A stretch of DNA of 64,000 nucleotides from an uncultured Lachnospiraceae bacterium (GTDB taxonomy: Bacteria; Bacillota; Clostridia; Lachnospirales; Lachnospiraceae), in assembly GCA_910583835.1 (NCBI GenBank), contig CAJTYM010000006.1:1-64000 (forward strand). Direction: 5' to 3'. The position numbers and the translations under genes were made by a program. The notes under the pieces were generated by a model that had not been told where the DNA came from, searched no databases, and saw only the letters and a program-made list of their open reading frames with translations. Below are positions 51,219 through 60,018 of this stretch, piece by piece; the first letter of the stretch is position 1; every line of letters begins with the position of its first letter.

Positions 51219-53054
51219 ATGGATAAATTTGTAGTTAATATTATCCACCGCCCTGAGATGGTGCCGGAGTATGCGGAGAAAGTAACCGGGCACGGCAAGG
51301 CGGAGGATATTGGCAGGAAGGCATTGCTGACGGAATCGCTGGATATTTTTAAGACCCAGCAGCGTCTTGCGCATGAGAATGGGTTAAAGACCACCATTCA
51401 GATGACATATGCCAGTTTGTTCAATGAGGAGGCAGTGGCGCTTGCTAAGGCTGACCATGAGAAATATGGGGATGAGATAGCGTTGTCCCTGCTGGGGCTT
51501 CCCTGTAAAGAATTCCGTGAGAAATATAAGACGAAAGATTTCTGCATCTGGATGTTCTCCATGGAAGACAAGAAATCTATCGTAGATGACATTTTTGCGA
51601 AATTCCATGACACATTTGGTTTTTATCCAGAATCCACCGGTTCTTATTACATGGATGCGGATTTGACGAATTATATCAAGGAGAAATACCCTTCTGTCAA
51701 ATGTGCAGTGGCTACCTGTTGGGAAGAAGGTCCCAAGGCTTACCATACCTGCAACAATTCCTGGTATACATTGTTTGACGGCGGTCCATGGAATCCCTGG
51801 ATTCCCTCGAAGCAGAATACCCATGCACCGGCGGCAAATGAGGCGGAGGACAGCGGAATTGTGGCAATCCCGCATCTTTCGAGGGATTTGCTGGCGTGTT
51901 ATGATGGCAATGGTTCCAATTTCGGAACCCATCCGCAGAATGTGCTGCGCGGCATGATTTATGACAGCGAGACATGGGAGTATCCGTATCTGTACAATTT
52001 GATTGACCAATACCGTGATTTGGAGAAATATAATAATGGCTATGCCTACAATATGATGTTTGTGGGTCCGGCATGGATGAATAAGATGGGAAGGTGGGAA
52101 GCCCCTTACGAACTTTTGCTGAAATCTTATTCTGATGGCTGTGCGTACTATGGGAATCTGAAAAAAGAGGGCAAGCTTGTAGATATGACGATGGCGGAAT
52201 TTGCTGATTACTACCGCGAGAAGAAAAGCTATACGGAACCGGAGTGCGCGCTGTGGCGTGACATCCTCTATGGTTCGGACAAGCAGCTGTTCTGGTACTG
52301 CGACCCCTATATGCGCGCCTGTGTCAATATGGACCAGGGCGGCGCGATTGTGGATTTGCGTCCCTATGCGGCGAAGCTGGAGTGGCCGGTCGGCATAGGC
52401 ACCAAGCATGTGCAGGATGCGTCTTATCCGTTCCTGATTCAGGAGAAGTACCGTGCAGGTTATTTTACCCACTATGCAGGCGAGGGCACGGTGAGGAGCG
52501 CCAAGCTGTCGTATAATGGAGAGGAAGTAGACCTCTGCTTATGCCGTACCAAGGCGCATTTCTCACAGGAAGGGAACACGAGAATCCTCACGCTGGATCC
52601 GGTGGAGATTGAGTTCTATGATTTGACAGTGAAACTGCAGACAAAGATTTATTTCGAGGAGGGCAGCTCTAATATCAAGATTGAGAGGAACATCTTGGAG
52701 ATGAGCAATCCTGAGGCCGAGGTGCAGTTAAACGAATACATGGTGGCATGTTATGGCACGACCGAATATCCTGAGGATATGACAGGCATCACCCTGAAAT
52801 GCGAGGGCGCTGGCGGACAGGAGATTTCTTACGAATACAAGTGCCGGGAAGCAGAACTTGCGGGCGCGGATGCGGTCAGCGCAGTGATTCCTGCTATTGA
52901 GACGAAAGTATCAATGACAAGTTCCGACAAGGCTGCGGTTGGTTACGTGAAGGAAGGTTATGCATTCTCGCCGATGTTTACTTTGGGTTATACCAAGACA
53001 ATCTCAGATAAGGAGGTATTTGCGACATGGCTCAATCTGGAAAAGGCAAATTAA
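51219..53054 (+). CDS. Unrecognised 611-residue protein of the galactan locus
   Basis: I do not recognise the family. The protein has no signal peptide or membrane helix and is cytoplasmic. The first about 400 residues read like an (alpha/beta)-barrel: strand-like starts FVVNIIHRPEM, TTIQMTYASLF, FCIWMFSME, CAVATCWEEG, with acidic and aromatic residues near strand ends (YYMDADL, WEEGPKAYHT, CYDGNGSNFGTHP). After about 440 comes a beta-sandwich-like end (VEIEFYDLTVKLQTKIYFEEG). That arrangement is common in carbohydrate-active enzymes such as polysaccharide-deacetylase-like or GH38/57-like groups, which is only a suggestion. ATG 51219 has AAAAGGAGG. It lies between GH2 and GH53 genes, so a role in galactan or arabinogalactan breakdown is likely. 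Confidence 0.7.
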   Translation: MDKFVVNIIHRPEMVPEYAEKVTGHGKAEDIGRKALLTESLDIFKTQQRLAHENGLKTTIQMTYASLFNEEAVALAKADHEKYGDEIALSLLGLPCKEFREKYKTKDFCIWMFSMEDKKSIVDDIFAKFHDTFGFYPESTGSYYMDADLTNYIKEKYPSVKCAVATCWEEGPKAYHTCNNSWYTLFDGGPWNPWIPSKQNTHAPAANEAEDSGIVAIPHLSRDLLACYDGNGSNFGTHPQNVLRGMIYDSETWEYPYLYNLIDQYRDLEKYNNGYAYNMMFVGPAWMNKMGRWEAPYELLLKSYSDGCAYYGNLKKEGKLVDMTMAEFADYYREKKSYTEPECALWRDILYGSDKQLFWYCDPYMRACVNMDQGGAIVDLRPYAAKLEWPVGIGTKHVQDASYPFLIQEKYRAGYFTHYAGEGTVRSAKLSYNGEEVDLCLCRTKAHFSQEGNTRILTLDPVEIEFYDLTVKLQTKIYFEEGSSNIKIERNILEMSNPEAEVQLNEYMVACYGTTEYPEDMTGITLKCEGAGGQEISYEYKCREAELAGADAVSAVIPAIETKVSMTSSDKAAVGYVKEGYAFSPMFTLGYTKTISDKEVFATWLNLEKAN

Positions 53055-53245
53055 ATTATAGATGTCCGTCCTGTTTTATGAGGGATTTGGATATTGATAT
53101 GTTCTATGACAAGGATAAGGATGAATTTTACTGTATGCGTTGCCAGTATACCGGGAATGAGAAAGACGTCCTTGAGAAAAATGAAATGATTCGTTTCCGT
53201 TATCGTGCAATGGATAAGAGATTTACAAAGTTTGACTTTGACTAA
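53027..53245 (+). CDS. Small zinc-ribbon protein
   Basis: 72 residues with two CxxC knuckles, CPSC (13-16) and CMRC (36-39), separated by a charged strand pair (DMFYDKDKDEFYC): a compact zinc ribbon. It starts inside the end of the 611-residue protein (28-base overlap, different frame) and has AAGGAGG nine bases before its ATG, so it is translated on purpose. Partner unknown; it could bind nucleic acid or stabilise a protein. Its place in a sugar locus is unexpected. Confidence 0.75.
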   Translation: MAQSGKGKLNYRCPSCFMRDLDIDMFYDKDKDEFYCMRCQYTGNEKDVLEKNEMIRFRYRAMDKRFTKFDFD

Positions 53246-53285
53246 CAATTCAGCGGCCTCTGCGAATGGCGTGTGCTGAACTGTT
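53244..53285. repeat. Short palindromic repeat related to the element at 5217
   Basis: AACAATTCAGC (53244-53254) pairs with GCTGAACTGTT (53275-53285) with one mismatch. In reverse it reads ACAGTTCA, then ACACGCCATTCGCA and AGGC, closely matching 5220-5247. It overlaps the stop of the zinc-ribbon gene and may also end transcription. Confidence 0.65.
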
Positions 53286-53364
53286 AATTTGGCAGAAAAG
53301 CAAAGCGCGATTTGCAGAGACTGCTGTAATTAGCGATAAGTTGTCGGGAAGGAGATAAGAGGAT

Positions 53365-54501
53365 ATGGGAAAGATTTCAGATAAGATAAAGTTCATCAAG
53401 GGGATGGATGTCTCATCCTTGATAGAATTGGAGAAGCTGGGGGCAAAATTCAAAGATGCGGACGGCGATGAGAGAGATTTGCTGTCCATCCTGCAGGAAT
53501 ATGGAACCAATGCTATCAGAATCAGGATGTGGAATCATCCTTATTCCCAGGAAGGGGAACCTTATGGGGGTGGGACGAATGACATGGAAACGGCAATTGA
53601 GCTGGCAAGGCGGGCGCGTGACCGTGGGCTGTACATTCTGTTGGACTTACATTACAGTGATTTCTGGACAGATCCCGGCAAACAGATAAAACCTAAGGCG
53701 TGGGCGGATTTTACCGGCAAACGTCTGGAATATGCCGTTCAGGACTATACAGTTGCCATGCTGCGCAACATGAGGGCAGAGGGTGTATTGCCGGATATGG
53801 TGCAGGTGGGGAATGAACTATCCAATGGTCTGTTGTGGCCCGATGGCAAACGGCCGAATTACGAAAACATTGCCTGGTTTGTCAATGCCGGGATTCGCGG
53901 CGTACGTTCCGTAGACAGGGAGATTCCCGTGATGATTCATCTGGACAATGGCGGCAATAACGAATTGTACCGGGAATGGTTTGACAATTATTTGGACAAT
54001 GACGGCATGGACTTTGACGTGATTGGCCTGTCCTATTATCCGTTCTGGCACGGCTCCCTTGACGACTTGGAAAACAATATGAAAGATTTGGCAAAACGTT
54101 ACCGCAAAGAGCTGATTGTGGCGGAAGTTTCCATGGGATACACGATGGAGGACTATGCCGAGTATGAGAAGCTGGAGCCTGGCAAACGCAAGGGCATGGC
54201 GACAAAGCCGTCTTTGGTGGAGAAAATTGAGTATCCAATGACCAAACAGGGGCAGGCAGACTTTATGGAAGATTTAATGACAAGGATTGCCAATATTCCC
54301 AATGGCCTGGGTAGGGGATTCTTCTATTGGGAGCCTGCATGGATTCCAGTTCCCGGCAGCGGCTGGGCGACAGAGGTTTCCCTGAAATATATGAATGACC
54401 CGGGTCCCTGCGGCAATGAGTGGGCAAACCAGGCATTGTTTGACTATGAAGGAAGACCGTTGCCGGCGCTGGATGTGATTAAGAAGTTTAAAGTGAAATA
54501 G
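53365..54501 (+). CDS. Endo-beta-1,4-galactanase, glycoside hydrolase family 53
   Basis: A 378-residue TIM-barrel enzyme that cuts beta-1,4-galactan (the side chains of pectin) inside the chain. Family marks: FIKGMDVSSL, IRIRMWNHPY, LLDLHYSDFWTDPGKQ, acid/base Glu 151 in VQVGNELSNG, SYYPFWHG, and nucleophile Glu 254 in IVAEVSMGY. There is no signal peptide, unlike many GH53 enzymes, so it should act on short galactans already inside the cell. GGAAGGAGATAAG precedes the ATG. It is the last gene of the locus; a terminator follows. Confidence 0.93.
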   Translation: MGKISDKIKFIKGMDVSSLIELEKLGAKFKDADGDERDLLSILQEYGTNAIRIRMWNHPYSQEGEPYGGGTNDMETAIELARRARDRGLYILLDLHYSDFWTDPGKQIKPKAWADFTGKRLEYAVQDYTVAMLRNMRAEGVLPDMVQVGNELSNGLLWPDGKRPNYENIAWFVNAGIRGVRSVDREIPVMIHLDNGGNNELYREWFDNYLDNDGMDFDVIGLSYYPFWHGSLDDLENNMKDLAKRYRKELIVAEVSMGYTMEDYAEYEKLEPGKRKGMATKPSLVEKIEYPMTKQGQADFMEDLMTRIANIPNGLGRGFFYWEPAWIPVPGSGWATEVSLKYMNDPGPCGNEWANQALFDYEGRPLPALDVIKKFKVK

Positions 54502-54517
54502 AGTATTGGTTAGAAGA

Positions 54518-54552
54518 AAAAGAGCGTACAATTAATGTACCTCTTTTTTTTT
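54518..54552 (+). terminator. Terminator of the galactan locus
   Basis: AAAGAG(C)GTAC pairs with GTACCTCTTT, one bulged C, followed by a run of nine Ts. Confidence 0.85.
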
Positions 54553-54613
54553 CCCGTCATTCGTGATAGAATAGAGAGAAGTTTTGAAAAAATAACAGAA
54601 AGAGGACGATAAG

Positions 54614-55804
54614 ATGATTTCAAAGAGTATGCAGCAGGCGGTGGCGGGCAGTTCTGCCATTCGTGCCATGTTCCTGGAAGGCAAGGAGATGGCGGCAAAG
54701 ATTGGAGCCGAGAATGTGTATGATTTCAGTTTGGGGAATCCGATGACGCCAGTTCCGGCAGAGTATAACCAGGCGATTATCGATGCCGTACAGACAGAAA
54801 GTTCACTGGAACTCCACGGATATATGGATAATGCCGGTTATCCTGAGACACGCCAGGCGGTGGCAGAGAACCTCAATAAACGTTTCGGCACGGATTTCGA
54901 GGGAAAGCACATTACAATGACAGTGGGTGCAGCGGGAGCCCTGAATATTGTGTTTAAGGTAATTTTAGACCCCGGGGATGAAGTTCTTGCGCTGGCGCCT
55001 TTTTTTGGAGAGTACCGCGGCTATGTGGCAAACCATCAGGGTATCCTGAAAGAGGTTGCGCCGAATACAGAGACCTTCCAGCCGGATTTTGCCGATCTGA
55101 AGAACAAGATTACGGAGAAGACGAAGGCTGTCATCATCAATAATCCGGTAAATCCTACCGGGGTTGTCTATTCAAAAGAGACGATTCAGACGATAGCGGC
55201 GATTATGGACGAGAAACAGCAAGCATATGGCCATGAAATCTATATGGTGTCGGATGAGCCTTACCGTGAGCTTGTTTACGATGGGAATAGCGTGCCGTTT
55301 CTGACCAAATATTATGACAATACTTTTGTGACCTACTCATTCAGCAAGTCCCTGTCCATTCCGGGTGAGCGTCTTGGCTACGTGGCAGTGAGCCCCAGCA
55401 TGGCAGACTGTGAGCAGGCCTGCAGCGCATTGTCGGTGGCAAACCGGATTCTTGGATTTGTCAATGCGCCGTCTTTGATGCAGAAAGCGGTGGCGAAAGC
55501 GATTGAGGCGACCACGGATGTGGCATACTATGACAGGAACCGCAAGCTGATTTATGATAAATTGACAGAACTCGGGTTTACCTGCGCCAAGCCCCAGGGG
55601 GCATTTTATCTCTTTATCAAATCCCCGGATGCGGACGAGAAGAAATTTGTAGAAACGGCTAAGAAATACCATATCCTGCTGGTAGGCGGGACGACATTCT
55701 CCTGTCCTGGCTATGTGCGGCTGGCTTACTGTGTCTCCTATGAGATGATAGAACGTTCCTTGCCGGCATTTGAAAAACTGGCAGGGGAATATGGCTTGGC
55801 ATAA
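54614..55804 (+). CDS. PLP-dependent class I aminotransferase
   Basis: A 396-residue aminotransferase of fold type I. Typical blocks: VYDFSLGNPMTPVP, MTVGAAGALNIVFKVIL, IINNPVNPTGVVYS, MVSDEPYRELVY and the PLP lysine in TYSFSKSLSIPGERLGY. The sequence is close to aspartate/aromatic aminotransferases of Clostridia, but the amino acid used cannot be fixed from the sequence. Cytoplasmic. AGAAAGAGGACG stands before the ATG. The histidinol-phosphate aminotransferase gene follows 59 bases later. Confidence 0.9.
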   Translation: MISKSMQQAVAGSSAIRAMFLEGKEMAAKIGAENVYDFSLGNPMTPVPAEYNQAIIDAVQTESSLELHGYMDNAGYPETRQAVAENLNKRFGTDFEGKHITMTVGAAGALNIVFKVILDPGDEVLALAPFFGEYRGYVANHQGILKEVAPNTETFQPDFADLKNKITEKTKAVIINNPVNPTGVVYSKETIQTIAAIMDEKQQAYGHEIYMVSDEPYRELVYDGNSVPFLTKYYDNTFVTYSFSKSLSIPGERLGYVAVSPSMADCEQACSALSVANRILGFVNAPSLMQKAVAKAIEATTDVAYYDRNRKLIYDKLTELGFTCAKPQGAFYLFIKSPDADEKKFVETAKKYHILLVGGTTFSCPGYVRLAYCVSYEMIERSLPAFEKLAGEYGLA

Positions 55805-55863
55805 GGGCAGTCTTGAGATTTTTAGATAAGCCGATGAATGTAGATAATAGATTGGAGGCAACT

Positions 55864-56928
55864 ATGGCTGCATGGGAAACAAATGTGCGCAAAGTCATCC
55901 CCTATACGCCGGGGGAACAGCCTGACCGTACAGATATCATCAAGTTAAATACCAATGAGAACCCTTATCCGCCATCGCCGGAGGTGGAACGCATATTGCG
56001 GGAAATGCCTTTGGAAATACTGCGCAAGTACCCTGACCCAACGGCAGATGCTCTTGTTACGGCGCTGTCAGAGTGTTATCATATGCCGAAGGAGCAGATT
56101 TTTGTAGGCGTGGGTTCCGATGATGTGCTGGCAATGAGCTTTCTGACATTTTTTAATGGCAAGAAGCCGATTCTGTTTCCAGACATCACGTATTCTTTTT
56201 ATGACGTGTGGGCGGAGCTCTTTCGGATTCCCTACGATTGCCAGCCCCTGGATGAGAACTTTCAGATTCGTACCGAAGATTATTTAAAGCCTTGTGGCGG
56301 GATTGTGATTGCCAACCCCAATGCGCCGACCGGCGTAGCGCGGGATTTGGCAGAACTGGAGCGCATTGTTGCCGCTAATCCCGAGGTAATTGTTATCATT
56401 GATGAGGCATATATTGATTTTGGAGGTGAGTCTGCGGTCAAATTGATACCCCAATATGATAACCTGCTAATCGTGCAGACATTTTCAAAGTCCCGCAGCC
56501 TTGCAGGAATGCGGATTGGCTATGCTTTTGGCAATGAGAAGCTGATAAAGTATTTAAATGATGCGAAATATTCGTTCAATTCCTATACGATGAATACGGT
56601 AACTGTTGCCATGGGTGTGGAAGCGGTCAGGGATAAAGCGTATTTCCGGGAGACAGTCGGTAAGGTGGTTGCCACCCGGGAATGGACGAAGAAAGAACTT
56701 CTGAGGCTTGGCTTTACATTCCAGGATTCCCAGAGCAACTTTATTTTTGCCAGCCATCCGCAATGTCCGGCAAAGGAGCTGTTTGAGGCTTTAAAGCGTC
56801 AGGGAATTTATGTGAGGTATTTTGCAAAACCGCGGATTGACAATTATCTGCGGATTTCCATCGGCACGGATGGGGAAATGAAAACGTTGATCGCATTTTT
56901 AGAAAAATATGTAGGAGAGAATCTATGA
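55864..56928 (+). CDS. hisC: Histidinol-phosphate aminotransferase
   Basis: A 354-residue PLP enzyme of histidine synthesis that converts imidazole-acetol phosphate to histidinol phosphate. Marks: KLNTNENPYPPSPEV, FVGVGSDDVLAMSF, ANPNAPTGVA, IIDEAYIDFGG, and the PLP lysine in QTFSKSRSLAGMRIGY. The ATG at 55864 has GGAGG; a TTG at 55813 lacks a site. No other his genes are adjacent. Its stop overlaps the start of the DUF368 gene (ATGA). Confidence 0.93.
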   Translation: MAAWETNVRKVIPYTPGEQPDRTDIIKLNTNENPYPPSPEVERILREMPLEILRKYPDPTADALVTALSECYHMPKEQIFVGVGSDDVLAMSFLTFFNGKKPILFPDITYSFYDVWAELFRIPYDCQPLDENFQIRTEDYLKPCGGIVIANPNAPTGVARDLAELERIVAANPEVIVIIDEAYIDFGGESAVKLIPQYDNLLIVQTFSKSRSLAGMRIGYAFGNEKLIKYLNDAKYSFNSYTMNTVTVAMGVEAVRDKAYFRETVGKVVATREWTKKELLRLGFTFQDSQSNFIFASHPQCPAKELFEALKRQGIYVRYFAKPRIDNYLRISIGTDGEMKTLIAFLEKYVGENL

Positions 56929-57773
56929 TTAAATTGATTTTAAAGGGCGTGATGATGGGGGTGGCAAATATTATTCCCGGAGTCAGCGGCGGAACGATGG
57001 CAGTGTCCATGGGCATTTACGATAAGATTATCCATGCGGCGACACATTTTATCTCGGAATTTAAGGAGAGCATGAAACTGCTGCTGCCGATTATCCTGGG
57101 CATGGGAATTGGCATTGTGGCGCTGGCGAGAATCCTGGAGTATATGTTTGCAAGAGTACCCCTGCAGACCAATCTGCTGTTTATCGGGCTGATTATTGGC
57201 GGGCTTCCTGCGATTACCAAGAAGGTCAAGGGCAAGACTATCCGCCTGGGGCATATCCTGGTATGCCTGCTGTTCTTTGCAGTCGTGGCTGGCTTGGCAA
57301 TGATGGGCGAGCAGGAGGGGGCTGCGGCAGATTTGAGTTTTAATCTGGTCAATGTCCTGAAATTATTCGGCGTAGGCATCGTGGCGTCTGCTACCATGGT
57401 CATACCGGGAGTCAGCGGCTCGATGATGCTGATGCTGATGGGTTACTACAATCCGGTACTGAACACCATCAATGATTTTATTGACAGCCTGATTCAGTTT
57501 AACATGCCGGGAATCTTAGAGGGGTGCAAGGTGCTTGTGCCATTTGGAATCGGCGTGGCAGTGGGAATTGTCGGCATTGCCAAGCTGATTGAGGTTATAT
57601 TTCAGAAGTTCCCGGAACATGCCTATTGGGCAATTATCGGGCTGATTGTGGCATCGCCGGTGGCAATCTTTCTGATGGGCAGCATGGGGACCATCAATGT
57701 CGTTGCCGTCCTGACTGGTATCGTGGCGTTGCTGGTAGGGGTTCTCATATCCCTGAAATTAGGGGAAGAGTAA
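56925..57773 (+). CDS. DUF368 membrane protein (undecaprenyl-phosphate translocase family)
   Basis: A 282-residue membrane protein with about eight hydrophobic helices. The two family repeats are visible: GVMMGVANIIPGVSGGTMAVSMG near the start and GIVASATMVIPGVSGSMMLMLMG near 155. DUF368 proteins have been reported to recycle the lipid carrier undecaprenyl phosphate across the membrane for wall synthesis. The gene overlaps hisC by four bases. DUF1294 follows after two bases. Confidence 0.88.
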   Translation: MIKLILKGVMMGVANIIPGVSGGTMAVSMGIYDKIIHAATHFISEFKESMKLLLPIILGMGIGIVALARILEYMFARVPLQTNLLFIGLIIGGLPAITKKVKGKTIRLGHILVCLLFFAVVAGLAMMGEQEGAAADLSFNLVNVLKLFGVGIVASATMVIPGVSGSMMLMLMGYYNPVLNTINDFIDSLIQFNMPGILEGCKVLVPFGIGVAVGIVGIAKLIEVIFQKFPEHAYWAIIGLIVASPVAIFLMGSMGTINVVAVLTGIVALLVGVLISLKLGEE

Positions 57774-57775
57774 CG

Positions 57776-58054
57776 ATGGCGTCATGGGAAATGGGCATTT
57801 TCTGTTATCTTGGCCTGGTCAATGCCCTTGGTTTTTTGCTGATGGGGCTGGATAAATGGAAAGCAAAGAACAAAAGATGGCGGGTTGCAGAGAAAACGTT
57901 GTTCGGCGTAAGTCTCGTTGGCGGGAGCGTTGGCTGCTGGCTGGGAATGTATACGTTCCGCCATAAAACGAAGCATTGGCAGTTTGTATTGGGAATGCCC
58001 CTGATTCTGGCAGCGCAGGTGTGTTTGATATTATTCTTGACATTCAAAAAATAA
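57776..58054 (+). CDS. DUF1294 membrane protein
   Basis: A 92-residue protein with three hydrophobic segments (IFCYLGLVNALGFLLMGLD, LFGVSLVGGSVGCWLGMY, FVLGMPLILAAQVCLILFL). The pattern MGLDKWKAKNKRWRVAE plus FRHKTKHWQF is typical of DUF1294. Function unknown. ATG 57776 has AGGGGAAG upstream; it is two bases behind DUF368. Confidence 0.88.
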   Translation: MASWEMGIFCYLGLVNALGFLLMGLDKWKAKNKRWRVAEKTLFGVSLVGGSVGCWLGMYTFRHKTKHWQFVLGMPLILAAQVCLILFLTFKK

Positions 58055-58111
58055 CCATATATTATTATCTGTAACTGGTAAAAAACGTTCAGTGAAGAGA
58101 GGAAAAGGAAC

Positions 58112-59350
58112 ATGTATTCATTTGATGAAGTAAAAAAGACAGATTCCCAGGTGGCAGATGCCATCACAGCGGAAATGGAGCGGCAGAACAGCCATATTGA
58201 GTTAATCGCATCTGAGAACTGGGTGAGCAAGGCGGTGATGGCGGCTATGGGAAGCCCCATGACCAATAAATATGCGGAGGGCTATCCGGCAAAGAGGTAT
58301 TACGGCGGCTGCGAGTGCGTGGATATTGTGGAGAACCTTGCTATCGAGCGGGCAAAAGAACTGTTTGGCTGTGAATATGCCAATGTACAGCCCCACTCCG
58401 GCGCACAGGCGAATATGGCAGTGCAGTTTTGCATGTTAGAGCCCGGGGATACGGTGATGGGCATGAATCTCGACCACGGCGGACACCTGACACATGGTAG
58501 CCCCGTGAATTTTTCCGGTACTTATTTTAAGATTGTACCTTATGGGGTAAATGACGAAGGATTTATCGATTATGACAAGGTGCGGGAGATTGCGCTGGAC
58601 TGCAGGCCGAAGATGATAATCGCGGGAGCAAGCGCTTATGCGAGGACCATTGATTTCAAGCGTTTCCGGGAGATTGCAGATGAGGCCGGCGCATATCTGA
58701 TGGTGGATATGGCGCACATTGCCGGACTTGTGGCGGCTGGGCTGCATCCAAGCCCCATTCCTTATGCCCATGTGGTTACCACTACGACGCATAAGACGCT
58801 GCGCGGACCGAGGGGCGGCATGATTCTGGCAAGTCAGGAGATGGCGGACAAGTTTAACTTCAACAAGGCTGTGTTCCCAGGTATCCAGGGAGGCCCCCTG
58901 ATGCATGTGATTGCGGCAAAGGCAGTCTGCTTTAAGGAAGCGCTGGATGACAGCTTTAAGACATACCAGCAGAATGTGGCAGAGAATGCCCAGGCATTGG
59001 CGAAAGGGCTGATGGACAGGGAGGTTAAGATTGTTTCCGGCGGCACGGACAACCATCTGATGCTTGTGGATTTGACTCCTTATGATTTAACGGGTAAGGC
59101 AGTGGAGAAATTACTCGATTCTGTGAACATCACCTGCAATAAGAATACCATCCCTAACGACCCGAAATCCCCATTCGTGACAAGCGGTATCCGTCTTGGA
59201 ACGCCGGCAATCACGTCCAGAGGATTTACGAAAGAGGATATGGATCAGGTGGCAGAGTGCATAGCCAAGATGATTAAAGAGGGAGAGGCGGCTTCGGAAG
59301 AAGTGCGCGGAATGGTCAAAGAACTGACAGCGAAGTATCCCTTGTTATAA
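58112..59350 (+). CDS. glyA: Serine hydroxymethyltransferase
   Basis: Interconverts serine and glycine with tetrahydrofolate; central one-carbon enzyme of the cytoplasm. 412 residues, normal. ASENWVSKAVMAAMGSPM, NKYAEGYPAKRYYGGCE, and the PLP lysine K228 in TTTHKTLRGPRGGMI are all present. AGAGGAAAAGG precedes the ATG. A long hairpin at 59369 follows its stop. Confidence 0.97.
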   Translation: MYSFDEVKKTDSQVADAITAEMERQNSHIELIASENWVSKAVMAAMGSPMTNKYAEGYPAKRYYGGCECVDIVENLAIERAKELFGCEYANVQPHSGAQANMAVQFCMLEPGDTVMGMNLDHGGHLTHGSPVNFSGTYFKIVPYGVNDEGFIDYDKVREIALDCRPKMIIAGASAYARTIDFKRFREIADEAGAYLMVDMAHIAGLVAAGLHPSPIPYAHVVTTTTHKTLRGPRGGMILASQEMADKFNFNKAVFPGIQGGPLMHVIAAKAVCFKEALDDSFKTYQQNVAENAQALAKGLMDREVKIVSGGTDNHLMLVDLTPYDLTGKAVEKLLDSVNITCNKNTIPNDPKSPFVTSGIRLGTPAITSRGFTKEDMDQVAECIAKMIKEGEAASEEVRGMVKELTAKYPLL

Positions 59351-59368
59351 GACATGTTGTAAAATAAG

Positions 59369-59438
59369 GAGCCGGGCAGTGTCTGTACGGACCTCCAAAA
59401 GTCTTGCTTTTGCGGTCGGTACAGGCACTCCCCGGTTC
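59369..59438. terminator. Long hairpin between glyA and the DUF6483 gene
   Basis: GAGCCGGG...CTGTAC...GACC pairs with GGTC...GTACAG...CCCGGTTC (59369-59376 with 59431-59438). It lies between convergent genes and may end both; T-tail is short. Confidence 0.7.
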
Positions 59439-59462
59439 TCTTGCGATTTAGTCCTCTGGCTG

Positions 59463-59843
59463 TTATAGGAGCTCTAAATTATCGTAGCCAGCATTCTTCA
59501 TCAGCTGTTTTAAGCCGTCAAGGACTTCCTCTTTGGTGTAATTATTCTGTAACAGGAAACGCTCTTCTTTTTCTGCCAGATACTGATAGAAGAGGGCGGC
59601 GGCAGCTACTTCATTCTTGTTGCGGTAATCAATGCGGCTTAATAAGATGTTTTCCGCTTCGTTGATATTGCCATCGTCTATCATTTCCAACAATCCGTTC
59701 AAATTCTGCCCGGACACCTCGTAGTGGTTCTTCCGTTCCTCTTCCACAGAGACGTATGTCTTCCCCAGCAGGAAAGAGAATAATACCCGGACTGCTTCTT
59801 TGATAATTCTCATGATATAATCTTTTTCGTCTTCAAAATTCAT
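59463..59843 (-). CDS. DUF6483 family protein
   Basis: A 126-residue helical, acidic protein beginning MNFEDEKDYIMRIIKEAVRVLFSFLLGK, the usual opening of DUF6483. The middle is TPR-like (LLEMIDDGNINEAENILL, AAALFYQYLAEKEERFLLQ). Function unknown. The ATG at 59843 has GGAGG; the longer reading from 60068 would run into the chemoreceptor's region and is rejected. Confidence 0.82.
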   Translation of the reverse strand: MNFEDEKDYIMRIIKEAVRVLFSFLLGKTYVSVEEERKNHYEVSGQNLNGLLEMIDDGNINEAENILLSRIDYRNKNEVAAAALFYQYLAEKEERFLLQNNYTKEEVLDGLKQLMKNAGYDNLELL

Positions 59844-60018
59844 CGTCTTTACCTCCATGGTTTTGTCGTATATGAAAATTATTATAAGGGAAATTTGCGT
59901 GGTTGGCAATTCGTACCAGAAAAAAACTGAATTGTCCCAGAGACAGTACGAAAAGGAATTGCCATGATAACATAAAGCTACAGTAAGCGACAATCTTGTA
60001 GGAGGATAATGAGTTATT

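Noticed and set aside
51384..52472. 362-residue minus-strand reading frame
   Set aside because: Lies wholly inside the 611-residue gene on the other strand, has no ribosome site, and reads as basic low-quality sequence; an antisense shadow of codon bias.
59905..59963. Inverted GGCAATTC / GAATTGCC between the DUF6483 and MCP genes
   Set aside because: Only eight bases with a long loop between divergent genes; could be chance, not listed as a feature.
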